64,000 bases of DNA from Variovorax sp. dw_308. GTDB lineage: Bacteria; Pseudomonadota; Gammaproteobacteria; Burkholderiales; Burkholderiaceae_C. The position numbers and the translations under genes were made by a program. Numbering within the stretch: the first letter of the stretch is position 1; every line of letters begins with the position of its first letter. The DNA lies in NCBI RefSeq assembly GCF_019207085.1, contig NZ_JAATOM010000005.1:310001-374000 (forward strand), in the 5' to 3' direction. This document shows, in pieces, positions 7,129 through 16,095 of the stretch. The notes beneath the pieces were generated by a model. The model was given only the letters and a program-made list of their open reading frames with translations. It did no database searches and was not told where the DNA came from.

Positions 7129-9548
7129 GTCAACGCTCTCCCCTCATCCTCGTCGGCCTGCGCGACCTTTTTCGCCCCTTGTGTCACCTGCTTGCCATTC
7201 ATGGTTTCGCACACCACTAGCGAAGGCAGACCATCAGGCAACACCGGCAAAATTTCCGGTAGTTTTCCGTTGCTGTAGTACTCGCAGTTGCCTCGGATGA
7301 GTTCCTGTCGCCATCCGGCCTCGCCAGCGAAAAAGCAACCGTAGAGGCTCATGAATCTCCCCCACTGCATGATGCCCGGCCGCGAAATCCATCCGTGTGG
7401 CATCAGCGTCAAATCCTGCAACCGCCAATCGGCGACCGCACACAAATATTGGTAGAACAGCGGATCACTCGGCGCCTTCCCTTGCCCTATCGCCACGTCA
7501 TAAGCCGTTACGTTCCGGTGGTTCGCCCGGCTGCCGAAGATCGCGCCATGGAATGAACGACCCGACGCCGAGTTCTGCCAGCGCAGGCGCATTTCATCGG
7601 GCGATTCCAGGCGCTTGATCAGCAACTGGCCGATAGGCCTGCTGGGTCCAGAGTTGCCTTCCATGCAGAGATACGCTTCCGCCACTACGCATGACTGCGT
7701 GTTCGGCTTGCCCGCGTTGAGCACCATCTCCACGTGCGCGCGCATCCAGTCCACGCGTGCAACCCTGTACGGGTAGGTCGCCTCATTGGGGCTTTGTTGT
7801 ATTTCACCGCGCGTCATCAGTTGTTTGGCGTCAGCGTCCGGATTGCGCATGACCTGCCAGATGTAGTGATCTTCATTGCCTTGCAGCACGTGATCGCCGG
7901 CTTTGCCGTAGGCACTCGTAGCAGCGATGGAAGCATCGATGGGGTCAACCTCCTCATACGCGCCGACTGGCGCATTTCTGGCGACATCGAGGGGAAGGTC
8001 ACTGGTCTGCAGCGCGCCAGCGTAGAGGTCCGCTGTGACCTTTTTTTGCAGGGGCTCGCCGTTGATGGTGCGCCAACCCTTTCGCGCGACGGCTTCTGTA
8101 TCGAGTCCGGAACCTGCCGGGGCTGGTATGGGCTTGCCGGCGCTGTCGGCGTTCGCCTGTTCCAGCTTCTGGCGCGCGGTACGAGCCATGCCGGTCATTC
8201 CGGCCGCGTGGTCGAACCCGCTTTCTCCCTTCACGAGCAAGGCGAAATCGTGGACCTTGTCCTGCCCGATAAGCACGGACTGACCGGCGCCTGGGTCAGG
8301 GCGCTTCTTGGCGGTGAATACACGCTGGAAGAATCCGCTCCCCAGTTCCTTGAAGGGCTCTCTGAGGTGTTGCACCGGCCCTGGAAGGGGTGTGCTGGAG
8401 CGCGGTTCAATCTTCACACCGAGCTTCGTCCCGCGTTGGAAATCAGGCACGCCTTGCCAGCCAATGCCCTGCATGCTTTGCAAAGCCACCGTCATGTCTT
8501 CCGGGCAGAAGTAGAGGTAGACCTTGCCGCGGTTGTCCCGGTCCTTGCCGGGCTCCCATTTGCTGCCGACCACGCCCCGGCACTTTGCATCGCCCAGTGC
8601 GGTGAACTGCGGCTCCTGATGCTTGCTGGCGTGCACGTGCTTCACGATGTTGGCCAAGGTTTCCGCCCGGGCACGCAAGGTCTGGCCGTCCTGCAGGTAC
8701 TTGTATCCGCCCTTCATTGCATCGTCCCCGTCCGCGCTTGCCAGGTCCACGGCGTCGGCCATCCATGACACATCGTCGACCAAGCTGTAGGGTGGATGGG
8801 TGATCACCACGGTGTCGGCGGGGGGTAGCCCCTTTTGCTGCAGGAATGCCTGCGCCAGCAGGCTGATGAGGCATCCTTGACTGTGCGCCACGATGGACAC
8901 CGACTCATCCGCGTCGTAGTCGCGAATCATTGAAATCAGCGCAGCCATTCGTTGGGCCGCCAGGATCATGTACATGCGCCCTGGGTTGCCGAGAACAGGC
9001 CGCAGTGGGTCGCCAGCGGCCATGTTCAGCAGACCCAGTGCACCCCACTTTCCGCGACCCCACATGTCGGGAATGGTCGCGGTCGCGTTGGCAAACGGGC
9101 CACCGCCCTTGCTCAAGTCCTTGTCCAGGCGGTTGCCGAAACGATCGACGGCTTGCCCGTGTTTGGTCTGACTTCCTGGCCTGGCCTTGGCATCAAGCTC
9201 GCGGAATCCCCAGTAAAACGGAATGAGCGGGCTCCGCGTGCTGTCGTCGATCTTGCGCTTGAAGAAAACGGCATCCGGATCGACGACGAGTTTCCCCTTG
9301 TCGTCCTTGGCCGGCATCCGATAGACACCTGACGTGAAGGGCCGACCCAGTCGATCGGCGAGTCCGTCACACAAACCGCCTTCGACGGAATCGAAGGACG
9401 TTCCCACATCGTTGACGCCGTGAATGACGATGACCGTGCCCGGCAAGTCCGGCGGGACAGCCACCTTCTTGTCCGCCACGCGATCCACCTGCAAGCAACT
9501 TGTATCGCTGGCGACGGCCTGCTTGGATTTCTCGTAAATGCTGCCCAT
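7125..9548 (-). CDS. tle3: T6SS lipase effector, Tle3-type (DUF3274)
   Basis: 807-residue alpha/beta-hydrolase of the Tle3 class, predicted to be delivered by the VgrG-PAAR spike and to attack membrane phospholipids of rival cells. The N-terminal hydrolase part shows TVIVIHGVNDVG (oxyanion-side strand, residues 38-49) and the nucleophile elbow IVAHSQGC with Ser223. The C-terminal half matches the DUF3274-type region (EDHYIWQVMR near residue 560). There is no signal peptide, as expected for a cytoplasmically loaded effector. It lies 53 bases after vgrG and overlaps the adaptor gene. No dedicated periplasmic immunity lipoprotein is found nearby. Confidence 0.82.
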   Translation of the reverse strand: MGSIYEKSKQAVASDTSCLQVDRVADKKVAVPPDLPGTVIVIHGVNDVGTSFDSVEGGLCDGLADRLGRPFTSGVYRMPAKDDKGKLVVDPDAVFFKRKIDDSTRSPLIPFYWGFRELDAKARPGSQTKHGQAVDRFGNRLDKDLSKGGGPFANATATIPDMWGRGKWGALGLLNMAAGDPLRPVLGNPGRMYMILAAQRMAALISMIRDYDADESVSIVAHSQGCLISLLAQAFLQQKGLPPADTVVITHPPYSLVDDVSWMADAVDLASADGDDAMKGGYKYLQDGQTLRARAETLANIVKHVHASKHQEPQFTALGDAKCRGVVGSKWEPGKDRDNRGKVYLYFCPEDMTVALQSMQGIGWQGVPDFQRGTKLGVKIEPRSSTPLPGPVQHLREPFKELGSGFFQRVFTAKKRPDPGAGQSVLIGQDKVHDFALLVKGESGFDHAAGMTGMARTARQKLEQANADSAGKPIPAPAGSGLDTEAVARKGWRTINGEPLQKKVTADLYAGALQTSDLPLDVARNAPVGAYEEVDPIDASIAATSAYGKAGDHVLQGNEDHYIWQVMRNPDADAKQLMTRGEIQQSPNEATYPYRVARVDWMRAHVEMVLNAGKPNTQSCVVAEAYLCMEGNSGPSRPIGQLLIKRLESPDEMRLRWQNSASGRSFHGAIFGSRANHRNVTAYDVAIGQGKAPSDPLFYQYLCAVADWRLQDLTLMPHGWISRPGIMQWGRFMSLYGCFFAGEAGWRQELIRGNCEYYSNGKLPEILPVLPDGLPSLVVCETMNGKQVTQGAKKVAQADEDEGRALT

Positions 9549-9601
9549 GAATTCCGCTCCCTGTCTGCTGTATGTTTTTTTCGTGGCGCTTTTGCCGGCG
9601 C

Positions 9602-12322
9602 TCAGTCGTGAAAGATCTGGATCGCCGCTATCTGCATGGCCTCGCTCTTCAGAAGCTCGGTCAGGCCGCCTCCATCGCTGGTCCCGGCCTTGACGCTGCC
9701 ATCCGCCATCCGGATCTCGTAGCGGCGGTTGGCCGCGGGGCTGGACTTGTCGCCGTCAGCACCTTCGTAATGCAGGCGAAACTTCTGGTCAGGCGTGCCT
9801 TTTTCGAACTGCGGCAGGTCCGTGCTTTTGGTTGCCGGCCCCGTGCTGTTGACGCTGGCAGACTTGAAAATGATGCCGCCCTTGGTGCCCAGCACGATGT
9901 CATCGCTGATCTCGATGAAGGCGCCACCCTCCGTGATGAAGGTGAACTTCTTGGCCATGCCGACGATATTGCCGTCAGTGGCGGTCCACTTGATATTCTT
10001 GGCGGCGTTGACCTCGAAGTCGTCGTGCTGGCTCTGCAGCAGGAACTTGCCCTGGTTGGCAATCGCCTTGATGCCGCCGCTGTGCGCGAACAGGCCAATG
10101 CCTTGGCCTGCGTTGACGTTGAAACGCTGGCCAGCGGTGTACTGCATGTGCTTCTGCGCTACGGCGTCAGCATTGATTCCGGCATAGCTCACGAAGGACT
10201 TCGACGTGGCAACGCTGATGCCCCCTGGCGCGGTGATGGCCACCACAGGCGCGCCGCCGTCCATGCCGTTTTCGTCGGTGTTGGACCCAGCCTCCCAGTT
10301 CTTGACGCTGTCCTTGAGTTCGGCCTGCGGCTTGTCGTCGATGGCCATCCCCTCATGTTCGCTGGCGTATTGACCCAGTGCCTTGAAGAGGTCGAGGCAA
10401 TCCTGCATCAGGCCAAGGTACTCCGACCGAGCCAGTTGCTTGTCGTTGGCGTTCAACTGCTTCCAGGCTGAGATCAACAGGGCCTTGGCAGAGCGGATCG
10501 CCACGCTTTCATCGCTGCGCAACTCCGCGCCTTCCCCGCGCGGCGTGGCTCGGCCGTCGGTTCGTGGATGGGTGAGAAAGCCTGCGTTGAGTTGCGTGTT
10601 CGCGTGCGTGGTGCCGACCTGCACGCTGACCTGGCCCGGGCTGTCGTCGTAGCGTGTCTGGCTGAAGCCGCTGCCGTGAATCTCCTTGGTCTTGACACCG
10701 GAGAGATAGCGATTGCCGGGCAACCGGCCGGCGTTGCTGAAGGTGGGCGGCGGGTTGCGGCCGTTGTAGACAAGGCCCACGATCACGGGCTTGTCCGGGT
10801 CGCCGCCCAGGAAGTTCACGATGACTTCCATGCCCTCGCGCAGTGGATAGAACTCGCCAAAGTTCGCGCCGGCCATCGCAAAGCCCGCGCGTACCCAGCC
10901 ACTGTCGCGGTCGGTTCCACTCGTGCCGGCGCCACTGGAATGCGCGTGGTCTTCCGGGTTGTAGCCCTGGAACTGGATCTTGAAGCGTCCCTGCTCGTCA
11001 CACCAGACTTCCTCGCCCGGGGGTGCCACGACGAGGGCGGTCAGCGGGTACACCGGCGGCAAGTCTTCGCCCGGATTCCACGCTGGAACGATCGGCGTAT
11101 CGCGCCGGACCGCCTTGAATTGATTTCGGTAGCGCCTCTCTTCGTCCAGGGTGTGCTCGCTCCTACCGATCAACAGATTGATGCGAGCGTCGAGTTCCTT
11201 GGGAAGGTTGTTCTCGCCGAGGTGCCGGATTTCGACAATCACGTATTCACGCTCGTGCGCTGGGTGCGCATCAATCGTCGGATGCCCGTTGATATGGATG
11301 TATTGCCCCACCGGCAGGTCACGCACACCGCTTTCGCCATGCAGGGTCTTCGATGCAAGGGCATGTCTGTTCGCGCGCAGCCTTGTGCGGCGCATGTGGT
11401 CTGCGGAGTCGTCGGCCGCATGAGGCATTTCGATCTGGCCGTCTTGCAATAACCGGCTGAATGCATCCCCGCCTTTTCCCTGATCCACGCCCGTCGACTC
11501 GGTGGCTTCGGTCATCTGGACGGTCTTGTAGTCCCAACTGCGACGCGACACACCTGCAGGCGAAAGCTCGCGCTCGAAGACGAGGCCGGTGATGGCATCG
11601 CGCCGCTCGGTAGCGGCGTCCCGGTGGAACTGGACGATCCCGCCAGGGTAGGCGTCCAACCGGTAAGCATCGTCGAACAACACGAGCTCATGTACCGGTG
11701 TGCCCTTGCTGTTTTCAGCGGGACGGAAGAACCACGCGATGCCGGAGCGCTTCCACAGACGACCCAGGAAGGCTGCGTCGCTTTCATTGCATTGATGCAC
11801 GAACTCGCGCTGCGGATAGCGGGCAGGGTCGATGTGCTTGATGTCGTACTCGAAAGCCCACGCCAGCGCCGTGCTGCGCTGGCGCCATTCGATCAGGACG
11901 GTCTCCGTGATCTCCAAGTCGCTCTTGCCGCGAAATATCCTGGAGTTCCTTCTGCCGCGCATGATCTGGACGGCATCGGTGGCGGTGAGTTCGTAGACCG
12001 TGAGCGCACCATCGGACTGGCCGAGCTTCGCGCCAGTGACAATCGCGCAGATGCTGCGCAAGCCACCTGTGTCCGTGACGAATTGAACCTCGACCGGTTG
12101 GCCGATGAAGGTCTTGAGGGGGAGGTCTGCGCGTGTGCTCAGGCAGGTGAGAAGGGCGTCAATGCCCTCGCATATCGCTTCACGTATGTCTATACGCTGC
12201 AGGAGAAGAACATCGCCGAGGGCATTTGATCTCCCAAGCTTGAGCCGAAGCGCTCGATCGGATTGAGACAAGCCCTGACCCGCGAACAACTCGCGCAACT
12301 CGGCAACGTTCATGACCTTCAC
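9602..12322 (-). CDS. vgrG: T6SS spike protein VgrG with DUF2345 extension
   Basis: 906-residue VgrG. The N-terminal gp27-like part runs to about residue 400 (QCNESDAAFLGRLWKRSGIAWFF), then comes a gp5-like OB fold (about 405-510, WVRAGFAMAGANFGEFY and VIVNFLGGDPDKPVIVG). A C-terminal DUF2345 region (about 650-800, VAITAPGGISVATSKSFVSYAG) follows, which in related proteins helps bind effectors. AGGGAG precedes the ATG. It is first in the five-gene minus-strand operon with tle3, tla3, the 71-residue gene and PAAR. No tss structural genes are in the window, so this is an orphan vgrG island served by a T6SS encoded elsewhere. Confidence 0.92.
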   Translation of the reverse strand: MKVMNVAELRELFAGQGLSQSDRALRLKLGRSNALGDVLLLQRIDIREAICEGIDALLTCLSTRADLPLKTFIGQPVEVQFVTDTGGLRSICAIVTGAKLGQSDGALTVYELTATDAVQIMRGRRNSRIFRGKSDLEITETVLIEWRQRSTALAWAFEYDIKHIDPARYPQREFVHQCNESDAAFLGRLWKRSGIAWFFRPAENSKGTPVHELVLFDDAYRLDAYPGGIVQFHRDAATERRDAITGLVFERELSPAGVSRRSWDYKTVQMTEATESTGVDQGKGGDAFSRLLQDGQIEMPHAADDSADHMRRTRLRANRHALASKTLHGESGVRDLPVGQYIHINGHPTIDAHPAHEREYVIVEIRHLGENNLPKELDARINLLIGRSEHTLDEERRYRNQFKAVRRDTPIVPAWNPGEDLPPVYPLTALVVAPPGEEVWCDEQGRFKIQFQGYNPEDHAHSSGAGTSGTDRDSGWVRAGFAMAGANFGEFYPLREGMEVIVNFLGGDPDKPVIVGLVYNGRNPPPTFSNAGRLPGNRYLSGVKTKEIHGSGFSQTRYDDSPGQVSVQVGTTHANTQLNAGFLTHPRTDGRATPRGEGAELRSDESVAIRSAKALLISAWKQLNANDKQLARSEYLGLMQDCLDLFKALGQYASEHEGMAIDDKPQAELKDSVKNWEAGSNTDENGMDGGAPVVAITAPGGISVATSKSFVSYAGINADAVAQKHMQYTAGQRFNVNAGQGIGLFAHSGGIKAIANQGKFLLQSQHDDFEVNAAKNIKWTATDGNIVGMAKKFTFITEGGAFIEISDDIVLGTKGGIIFKSASVNSTGPATKSTDLPQFEKGTPDQKFRLHYEGADGDKSSPAANRRYEIRMADGSVKAGTSDGGGLTELLKSEAMQIAAIQIFHD

Positions 12323-12437
12323 TCCCTAAAAGCTATTTTTTTTGATTGACCCGAAAGTCTACATGCCCGGGCCATTGGCGGGCCGGGCAGGCGCGCTCGC
12401 AGAAGCCGTCCTCGCCGGCTTCACCTGACTCGTACCC

Positions 12438-13073
12438 CTACATCGCCCGCAGCAAGTTGGCCAGCTCCACGGCCGACTTGACATCCATCTTCTCGAAAAT
12501 CCGCGCGCGGTGGACCTCCACCGTGCGCACGCTGATCGCGAGCTGGTCGGCGATCAGCTTGTTCGGCAGGCCTTCCACCACCCTTTGCATGACGTCGCGC
12601 TCGCGCTCGGTCAGTTCGCCCATGCGCGCCGACAGGCGCGAGCGCTCCTTCTGACGCTCGACTGCACGCAGGGACGCGCCCAGCGCCTGCTCGATGCGGT
12701 CGACCAGCGCGTTGTCGGAGAAGGGCTTCTCGCAGAAGTCGAAGGCGCCGCGCTTGACCAGGTCCACCGCGGTCGGCACGTCGGCATGGCCCGTGAGAAA
12801 GATCACCGGCATGGTGTCGATCAGGCCGCGCTCCGCGAGTCGCTCGAACAGCACCAGGCCGCTGGTGCCGGGCATGCGCACGTCGAGCAGCAGGCAGCGC
12901 GGCTGTGTCGGGGCGGAGAGCCCGGGGTCACCGGCCAGCCGGTCCTCGAAAGCCTCGGCGCTGGCGAAGTGCTCGCTCATGAGCCGTCGCGAGCGCAGCA
13001 GCCAGGCGAGTGCCTCGCGTACGCTGGCGTCGTCGTCGACGATGAAGATCAGGGCATCGATCGGAGGTTGCAT
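12438..13073 (-). CDS. FixJ/DctR-type response regulator
   Basis: 211-residue response regulator: receiver domain (residues 8-120) with acidic triad IVDDD and predicted phosphoacceptor Asp64 in LLLDVRMPG, then a LuxR-type helix-turn-helix (LTERERDVMQRVVEGLPNK and ISVRTVEVHRARIFEKM). It is three bases downstream of the sensor kinase gene, so the two form one operon. The pair resembles DctS/DctR or FixL/FixJ systems, but the target genes are unknown and no C4-dicarboxylate transporter lies nearby. Confidence 0.9.
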   Translation of the reverse strand: MQPPIDALIFIVDDDASVREALAWLLRSRRLMSEHFASAEAFEDRLAGDPGLSAPTQPRCLLLDVRMPGTSGLVLFERLAERGLIDTMPVIFLTGHADVPTAVDLVKRGAFDFCEKPFSDNALVDRIEQALGASLRAVERQKERSRLSARMGELTERERDVMQRVVEGLPNKLIADQLAISVRTVEVHRARIFEKMDVKSAVELANLLRAM

Positions 13074-13076
13074 GGG

Positions 13077-15155
13077 TCAGGCGTCGGCGGCAAGGGCAGG
13101 GGCGGGAAGTTCGAAGGGCGCGATCACGATCGCCGGCAATGTAAATCGAAACACGGTCCCGCGCGGTCGGTTCGGCTCGAACAGCAGCGCGCCGCCATGT
13201 TGCTCGACCACGGTGCGGCACAGGCTGAGGCCCAGGCCCATGCCGTCCGTGCGGGTGGTGAAGAAGGGCGTGAACAGGCGTCGCGCCACCGCGTCGTCGA
13301 TACCGCTGCCGATATCGGCCACCGCAAATTCGAGCCAGCGCCGCGCTTCGGGCGCCGGATCCGCGCGGCCGGGCACGGACGCCACCCGCAGCAGCAGAAC
13401 GCGCTCGGTGATGGTGGGCTGGTCCATCGCCTGCATGGCATTGCGGGTGAGGTTCAGCAGCACCTGCTCGACCAGCGTGCGGTCGCACAACACCTGCGGC
13501 AAGGCGGGCTCCAGCACGATGTCGATGCGCACGCCGAGCTTTTGCGCCTGCAACCTCACCAGCGGCATTACCGCGTCGAGCAGCACCTGCGGCGCGACCG
13601 GCTCGCGCGTGCGGTCGCGGCGGCGCACGAAGTCATGCACGCTGCGGATCACCTGGCCGGCGCGCTCGGCCTGCTCGCCGATGCGCCGCATGGCCATGGA
13701 AAGTTCGGCCGAGGCGCCGTCGGTCTGGCCGCCGAGCAGGTTGAGCGAACCGGTGGCATAGCTGGCGATGGCGGCCAGCGGCTGTGTCAGCTCATGGCTC
13801 AGCAGCGACGCCATTTCGCCGACGGTGGCCAGGCGTGCGCTGGCCTGCAGGCGCTCCTGGCTGGCGCGCGAGATTTCCTCGATGCGGCGCTGTTCGCTGA
13901 GATCGACGAAGGCGCTCATCCAGCCGGTCTGCAGACCCTGCGCATTGATCAGCGGCGCCTCGAAGATCAGCACCGGAAAGCGCGCGCCGTCCTTGCGCAT
14001 GTAGACCGATTCGAAGCCGTTGCGCGGGGGCACGCTGCCGCCGATCCGCATGTCCTGCCGCTGCTGGTATTCGTGCGCCAGCTCGGTCGGCCAGTAGGGC
14101 GCCTCCACGGTGCCGATCAGCTCCTCGGGGGTGAAGCCGACCATCGCGCAGAAGGCCGGGTTGACGTAGGTGATGCGGCCCTGCAGGTCGCGCGCGCGCA
14201 ACCCGGTGATGACCGAGTCTTCCATCGCCTTGCGAAAGGCGAGCGTGTCGGCCAGCTCGCGTTCGGCCTTGAGGCGCCGCCGCGTGTCGCGCGCCAGCAG
14301 CACCAGCACCGACACCAGCGCGATCGACACCGCCGTGACCAGCGCCGTCAGCAGGTTCGGGAACAGGTCCGGCTCGGAGCGCCAGCCATCGACCCGAAAC
14401 ATCAACGTGACGCCGGGCAGGTCCAGCAATTGCTGCGATGTGAAGACGCGGTTGCCGGTGCGGCGCGCCACGCCCACGGAGGCGAGACGGGTGCCGTCGG
14501 GCTCGGAGAAGATGACCTCCTGCCCGCGCCGCAGCGTCGGCCCGACCAATTCGGTCAAGGTGTCGCGCAGCGAATAGGTCGCGACCAGGTAGCCGCCCGC
14601 TTCGGAGGGCAGGCAGATCTCCAGCACCTCCAACCCGTTGCCGGCGCTGTTCGAGACGTAGTGGCTGGGCGAATAGGCCGGCGCCGACAGCTTGCTCGCG
14701 GCGGTGCAGGCCAGCGCGATGTCGGACTGCATGGCCCCGCGCGCGTCCTGCTCGAAAAGGCGCATGCGATAGGGCGTATCGGTGGCGGCGAGCAGGCGCA
14801 ACTGCGCGTCGCGCCACTCAAGGCGCAACCATTCGCGGTGCGCGCGCAACTGGCTCGTGGCTTCCATCTCGGGCCAGCGCTTGGCGTTGGCGGTTTCGGT
14901 CAGCAACGCGTTCAGGCTCTGCGCGTTGCGCTGGAGGCCACCTCGGAGTTCGGACAGCGCGTCGGCGGTGTCGTGGTCGAGTACGACCTGCATCTGCTCG
15001 GCCTCGTGCCGCCCGGCCAGCCACACCACGGTCGCGAGCAGCACCAGCACCAGCATCGCCAGCAACAACCACAGGAACCAGCGCTGCCACAACGAACGCA
15101 GCCGCGCGAAGGCCTGCCCTGCCGGCGCGACGGATGAGTGCATCGGCTCGTGCAT
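13077..15155 (-). CDS. PAS-containing sensor histidine kinase (DctS-like)
   Basis: 692-residue inner-membrane kinase: transmembrane helix at about 26-48, periplasmic sensor region to about 267, second helix 268-288, PAS domain about 305-425 (ITYVNPAFCAMVGFTPEEL), HisKA with phospho-accepting His454 in LLSHELTQPLAAIA, and a HATPase with DIGSGIDD and GLGLSLCRTVVEQHGG. Size and order match DctS-type sensors of organic acids, but the ligand cannot be read from the sequence. It is followed immediately by its response regulator. The upstream nitrilase gene is on the same strand 41 bases away and might be co-transcribed. Confidence 0.9.
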   Translation of the reverse strand: MHEPMHSSVAPAGQAFARLRSLWQRWFLWLLLAMLVLVLLATVVWLAGRHEAEQMQVVLDHDTADALSELRGGLQRNAQSLNALLTETANAKRWPEMEATSQLRAHREWLRLEWRDAQLRLLAATDTPYRMRLFEQDARGAMQSDIALACTAASKLSAPAYSPSHYVSNSAGNGLEVLEICLPSEAGGYLVATYSLRDTLTELVGPTLRRGQEVIFSEPDGTRLASVGVARRTGNRVFTSQQLLDLPGVTLMFRVDGWRSEPDLFPNLLTALVTAVSIALVSVLVLLARDTRRRLKAERELADTLAFRKAMEDSVITGLRARDLQGRITYVNPAFCAMVGFTPEELIGTVEAPYWPTELAHEYQQRQDMRIGGSVPPRNGFESVYMRKDGARFPVLIFEAPLINAQGLQTGWMSAFVDLSEQRRIEEISRASQERLQASARLATVGEMASLLSHELTQPLAAIASYATGSLNLLGGQTDGASAELSMAMRRIGEQAERAGQVIRSVHDFVRRRDRTREPVAPQVLLDAVMPLVRLQAQKLGVRIDIVLEPALPQVLCDRTLVEQVLLNLTRNAMQAMDQPTITERVLLLRVASVPGRADPAPEARRWLEFAVADIGSGIDDAVARRLFTPFFTTRTDGMGLGLSLCRTVVEQHGGALLFEPNRPRGTVFRFTLPAIVIAPFELPAPALAADA

Positions 15156-15196
15156 TCAGTGCCCCGGGGTAGCGCAGGCGCTTCGGGGGTGCTTCA

Positions 15197-16021
15197 TCAC
15201 CCGGCGATGACGCGGTGCGCAAGCGCCGGCAACTGCTGCCGCGCCGCCATCACCCGGGCGATGTCGATGTCGCAGCTCACCACGCCCTCGCCCGTCGGGC
15301 GCTGCGCAGCGATCGTGCCCCAGGGGTCCACCACCAGCGACTGGCCCCAGGTGCGCCGCCCGTTCTCGTGCGTGCCACCCTGGGCCGGGGCCATCGCCCA
15401 GGCCAGGTTCTCGATGGCGCGGGCGCGCAACAGCACCTCCCAGTGCGCGGAGCCGGTGGTGTGCGTGAAGGCGCTGGGCACCAGCAGCAACTCCGCGCCC
15501 CGCGCCGCCAGCGCGCGGTACAGCTCCGGAAAACGCAGGTCGTAGCAGACGCTCATGCCGACGCGCCAGACATGCCCGTCGCGCGAAGGCAGCTCGAACA
15601 GCACCGGCTGAGTGCCGGGCGTGATGACGCGTCGCTCGTCGTAGCGTTCGGTGCCGTTGTCATAGTGGAAGAGATGGATCTTGTCGTAGCGCGCCACGCA
15701 GTCGCCGGCCGGCGAGAACGCGAGCGAAGTGTTGAGCACGTGGAGATCGTCCTCCGGGCTCACGAGTGGCAAGGTGCCGCCCACGATCCAGAGGCCGAAC
15801 TCGCGCGCCGCATCGGCCAGGAAGCGCTGCACCGGGCCATCGCCGGGCTGCTCGCGCAGTGCGAGCTTGTCGGTGTCGCGCCGGCCCATGACGCAGAAGT
15901 ATTCGGGCAGCACCGCGAGTTCGGCGCCGGCGGCGGCCGCCTCGCCCAGCAGCGCACGGGCGCGGGCAAGGTTGGCCTCGCGTTCGACCGACGAGACCAT
16001 CTGGATCGCTGCAACTTTCAT
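15197..16021 (-). CDS. Carbon-nitrogen hydrolase (nitrilase superfamily, Nit-like amidase)
   Basis: 274-residue cytosolic amidase-type hydrolase. The catalytic Glu-Lys-Cys triad is visible: E40 in LAVLPEYF, K114 in RYDKIHLF and C159 in GMSVCYDLRFPELYR. Sequence blocks resemble the Nit1/Nit2 branch, whose members hydrolyse deaminated glutathione or omega-amides. The start MKVAAIQM is preceded by GGAGAA; the frame is open 26 codons further but that stretch is not family-like. It follows yhdP by 74 bases, an arrangement often seen in Burkholderiales. Confidence 0.9.
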   Translation of the reverse strand: MKVAAIQMVSSVEREANLARARALLGEAAAAGAELAVLPEYFCVMGRRDTDKLALREQPGDGPVQRFLADAAREFGLWIVGGTLPLVSPEDDLHVLNTSLAFSPAGDCVARYDKIHLFHYDNGTERYDERRVITPGTQPVLFELPSRDGHVWRVGMSVCYDLRFPELYRALAARGAELLLVPSAFTHTTGSAHWEVLLRARAIENLAWAMAPAQGGTHENGRRTWGQSLVVDPWGTIAAQRPTGEGVVSCDIDIARVMAARQQLPALAHRVIAG

Positions 16022-16061
16022 GTGTTCTCCATGCCTGTGTTGTGCCCCTGCGCCCGGCGCT

Positions 16062-16092
16062 TCGTGTCCTCGCTGCCCCCCAAAGGAGGCGG
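16062..16092. repeat. C/G-rich palindromic element at a gene end, copy 1
   Basis: CTGCCCCCCAAAGGAGGCGG lies between yhdP and the nitrilase gene. It resembles the elements at 28071-28090 and 32107-32128 (C-run, 3-4 base loop, G-run), each just beyond a stop codon. Probably a transcript-end hairpin or small repeat family. Confidence 0.4.
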
Positions 16093-16095
16093 CGC

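Noticed and set aside
12355..12395. Possible terminator hairpin (GCCCGG...CCGGGC) between vgrG and the response regulator
   Set aside because: The stem is interrupted and no T run follows on the strand that would need it; too weak to list.
12510..15137. Long plus-strand open frame opposite the two-component genes
   Set aside because: His/Arg/Gln-rich antisense frame; the kinase and regulator frames carry all conserved boxes.
13077..15155. Assigning the kinase/regulator pair firmly as DctS/DctR
   Set aside because: Domain layout fits, but no dicarboxylate transporter adjoins and sensor specificity cannot be read from sequence; left unnamed.
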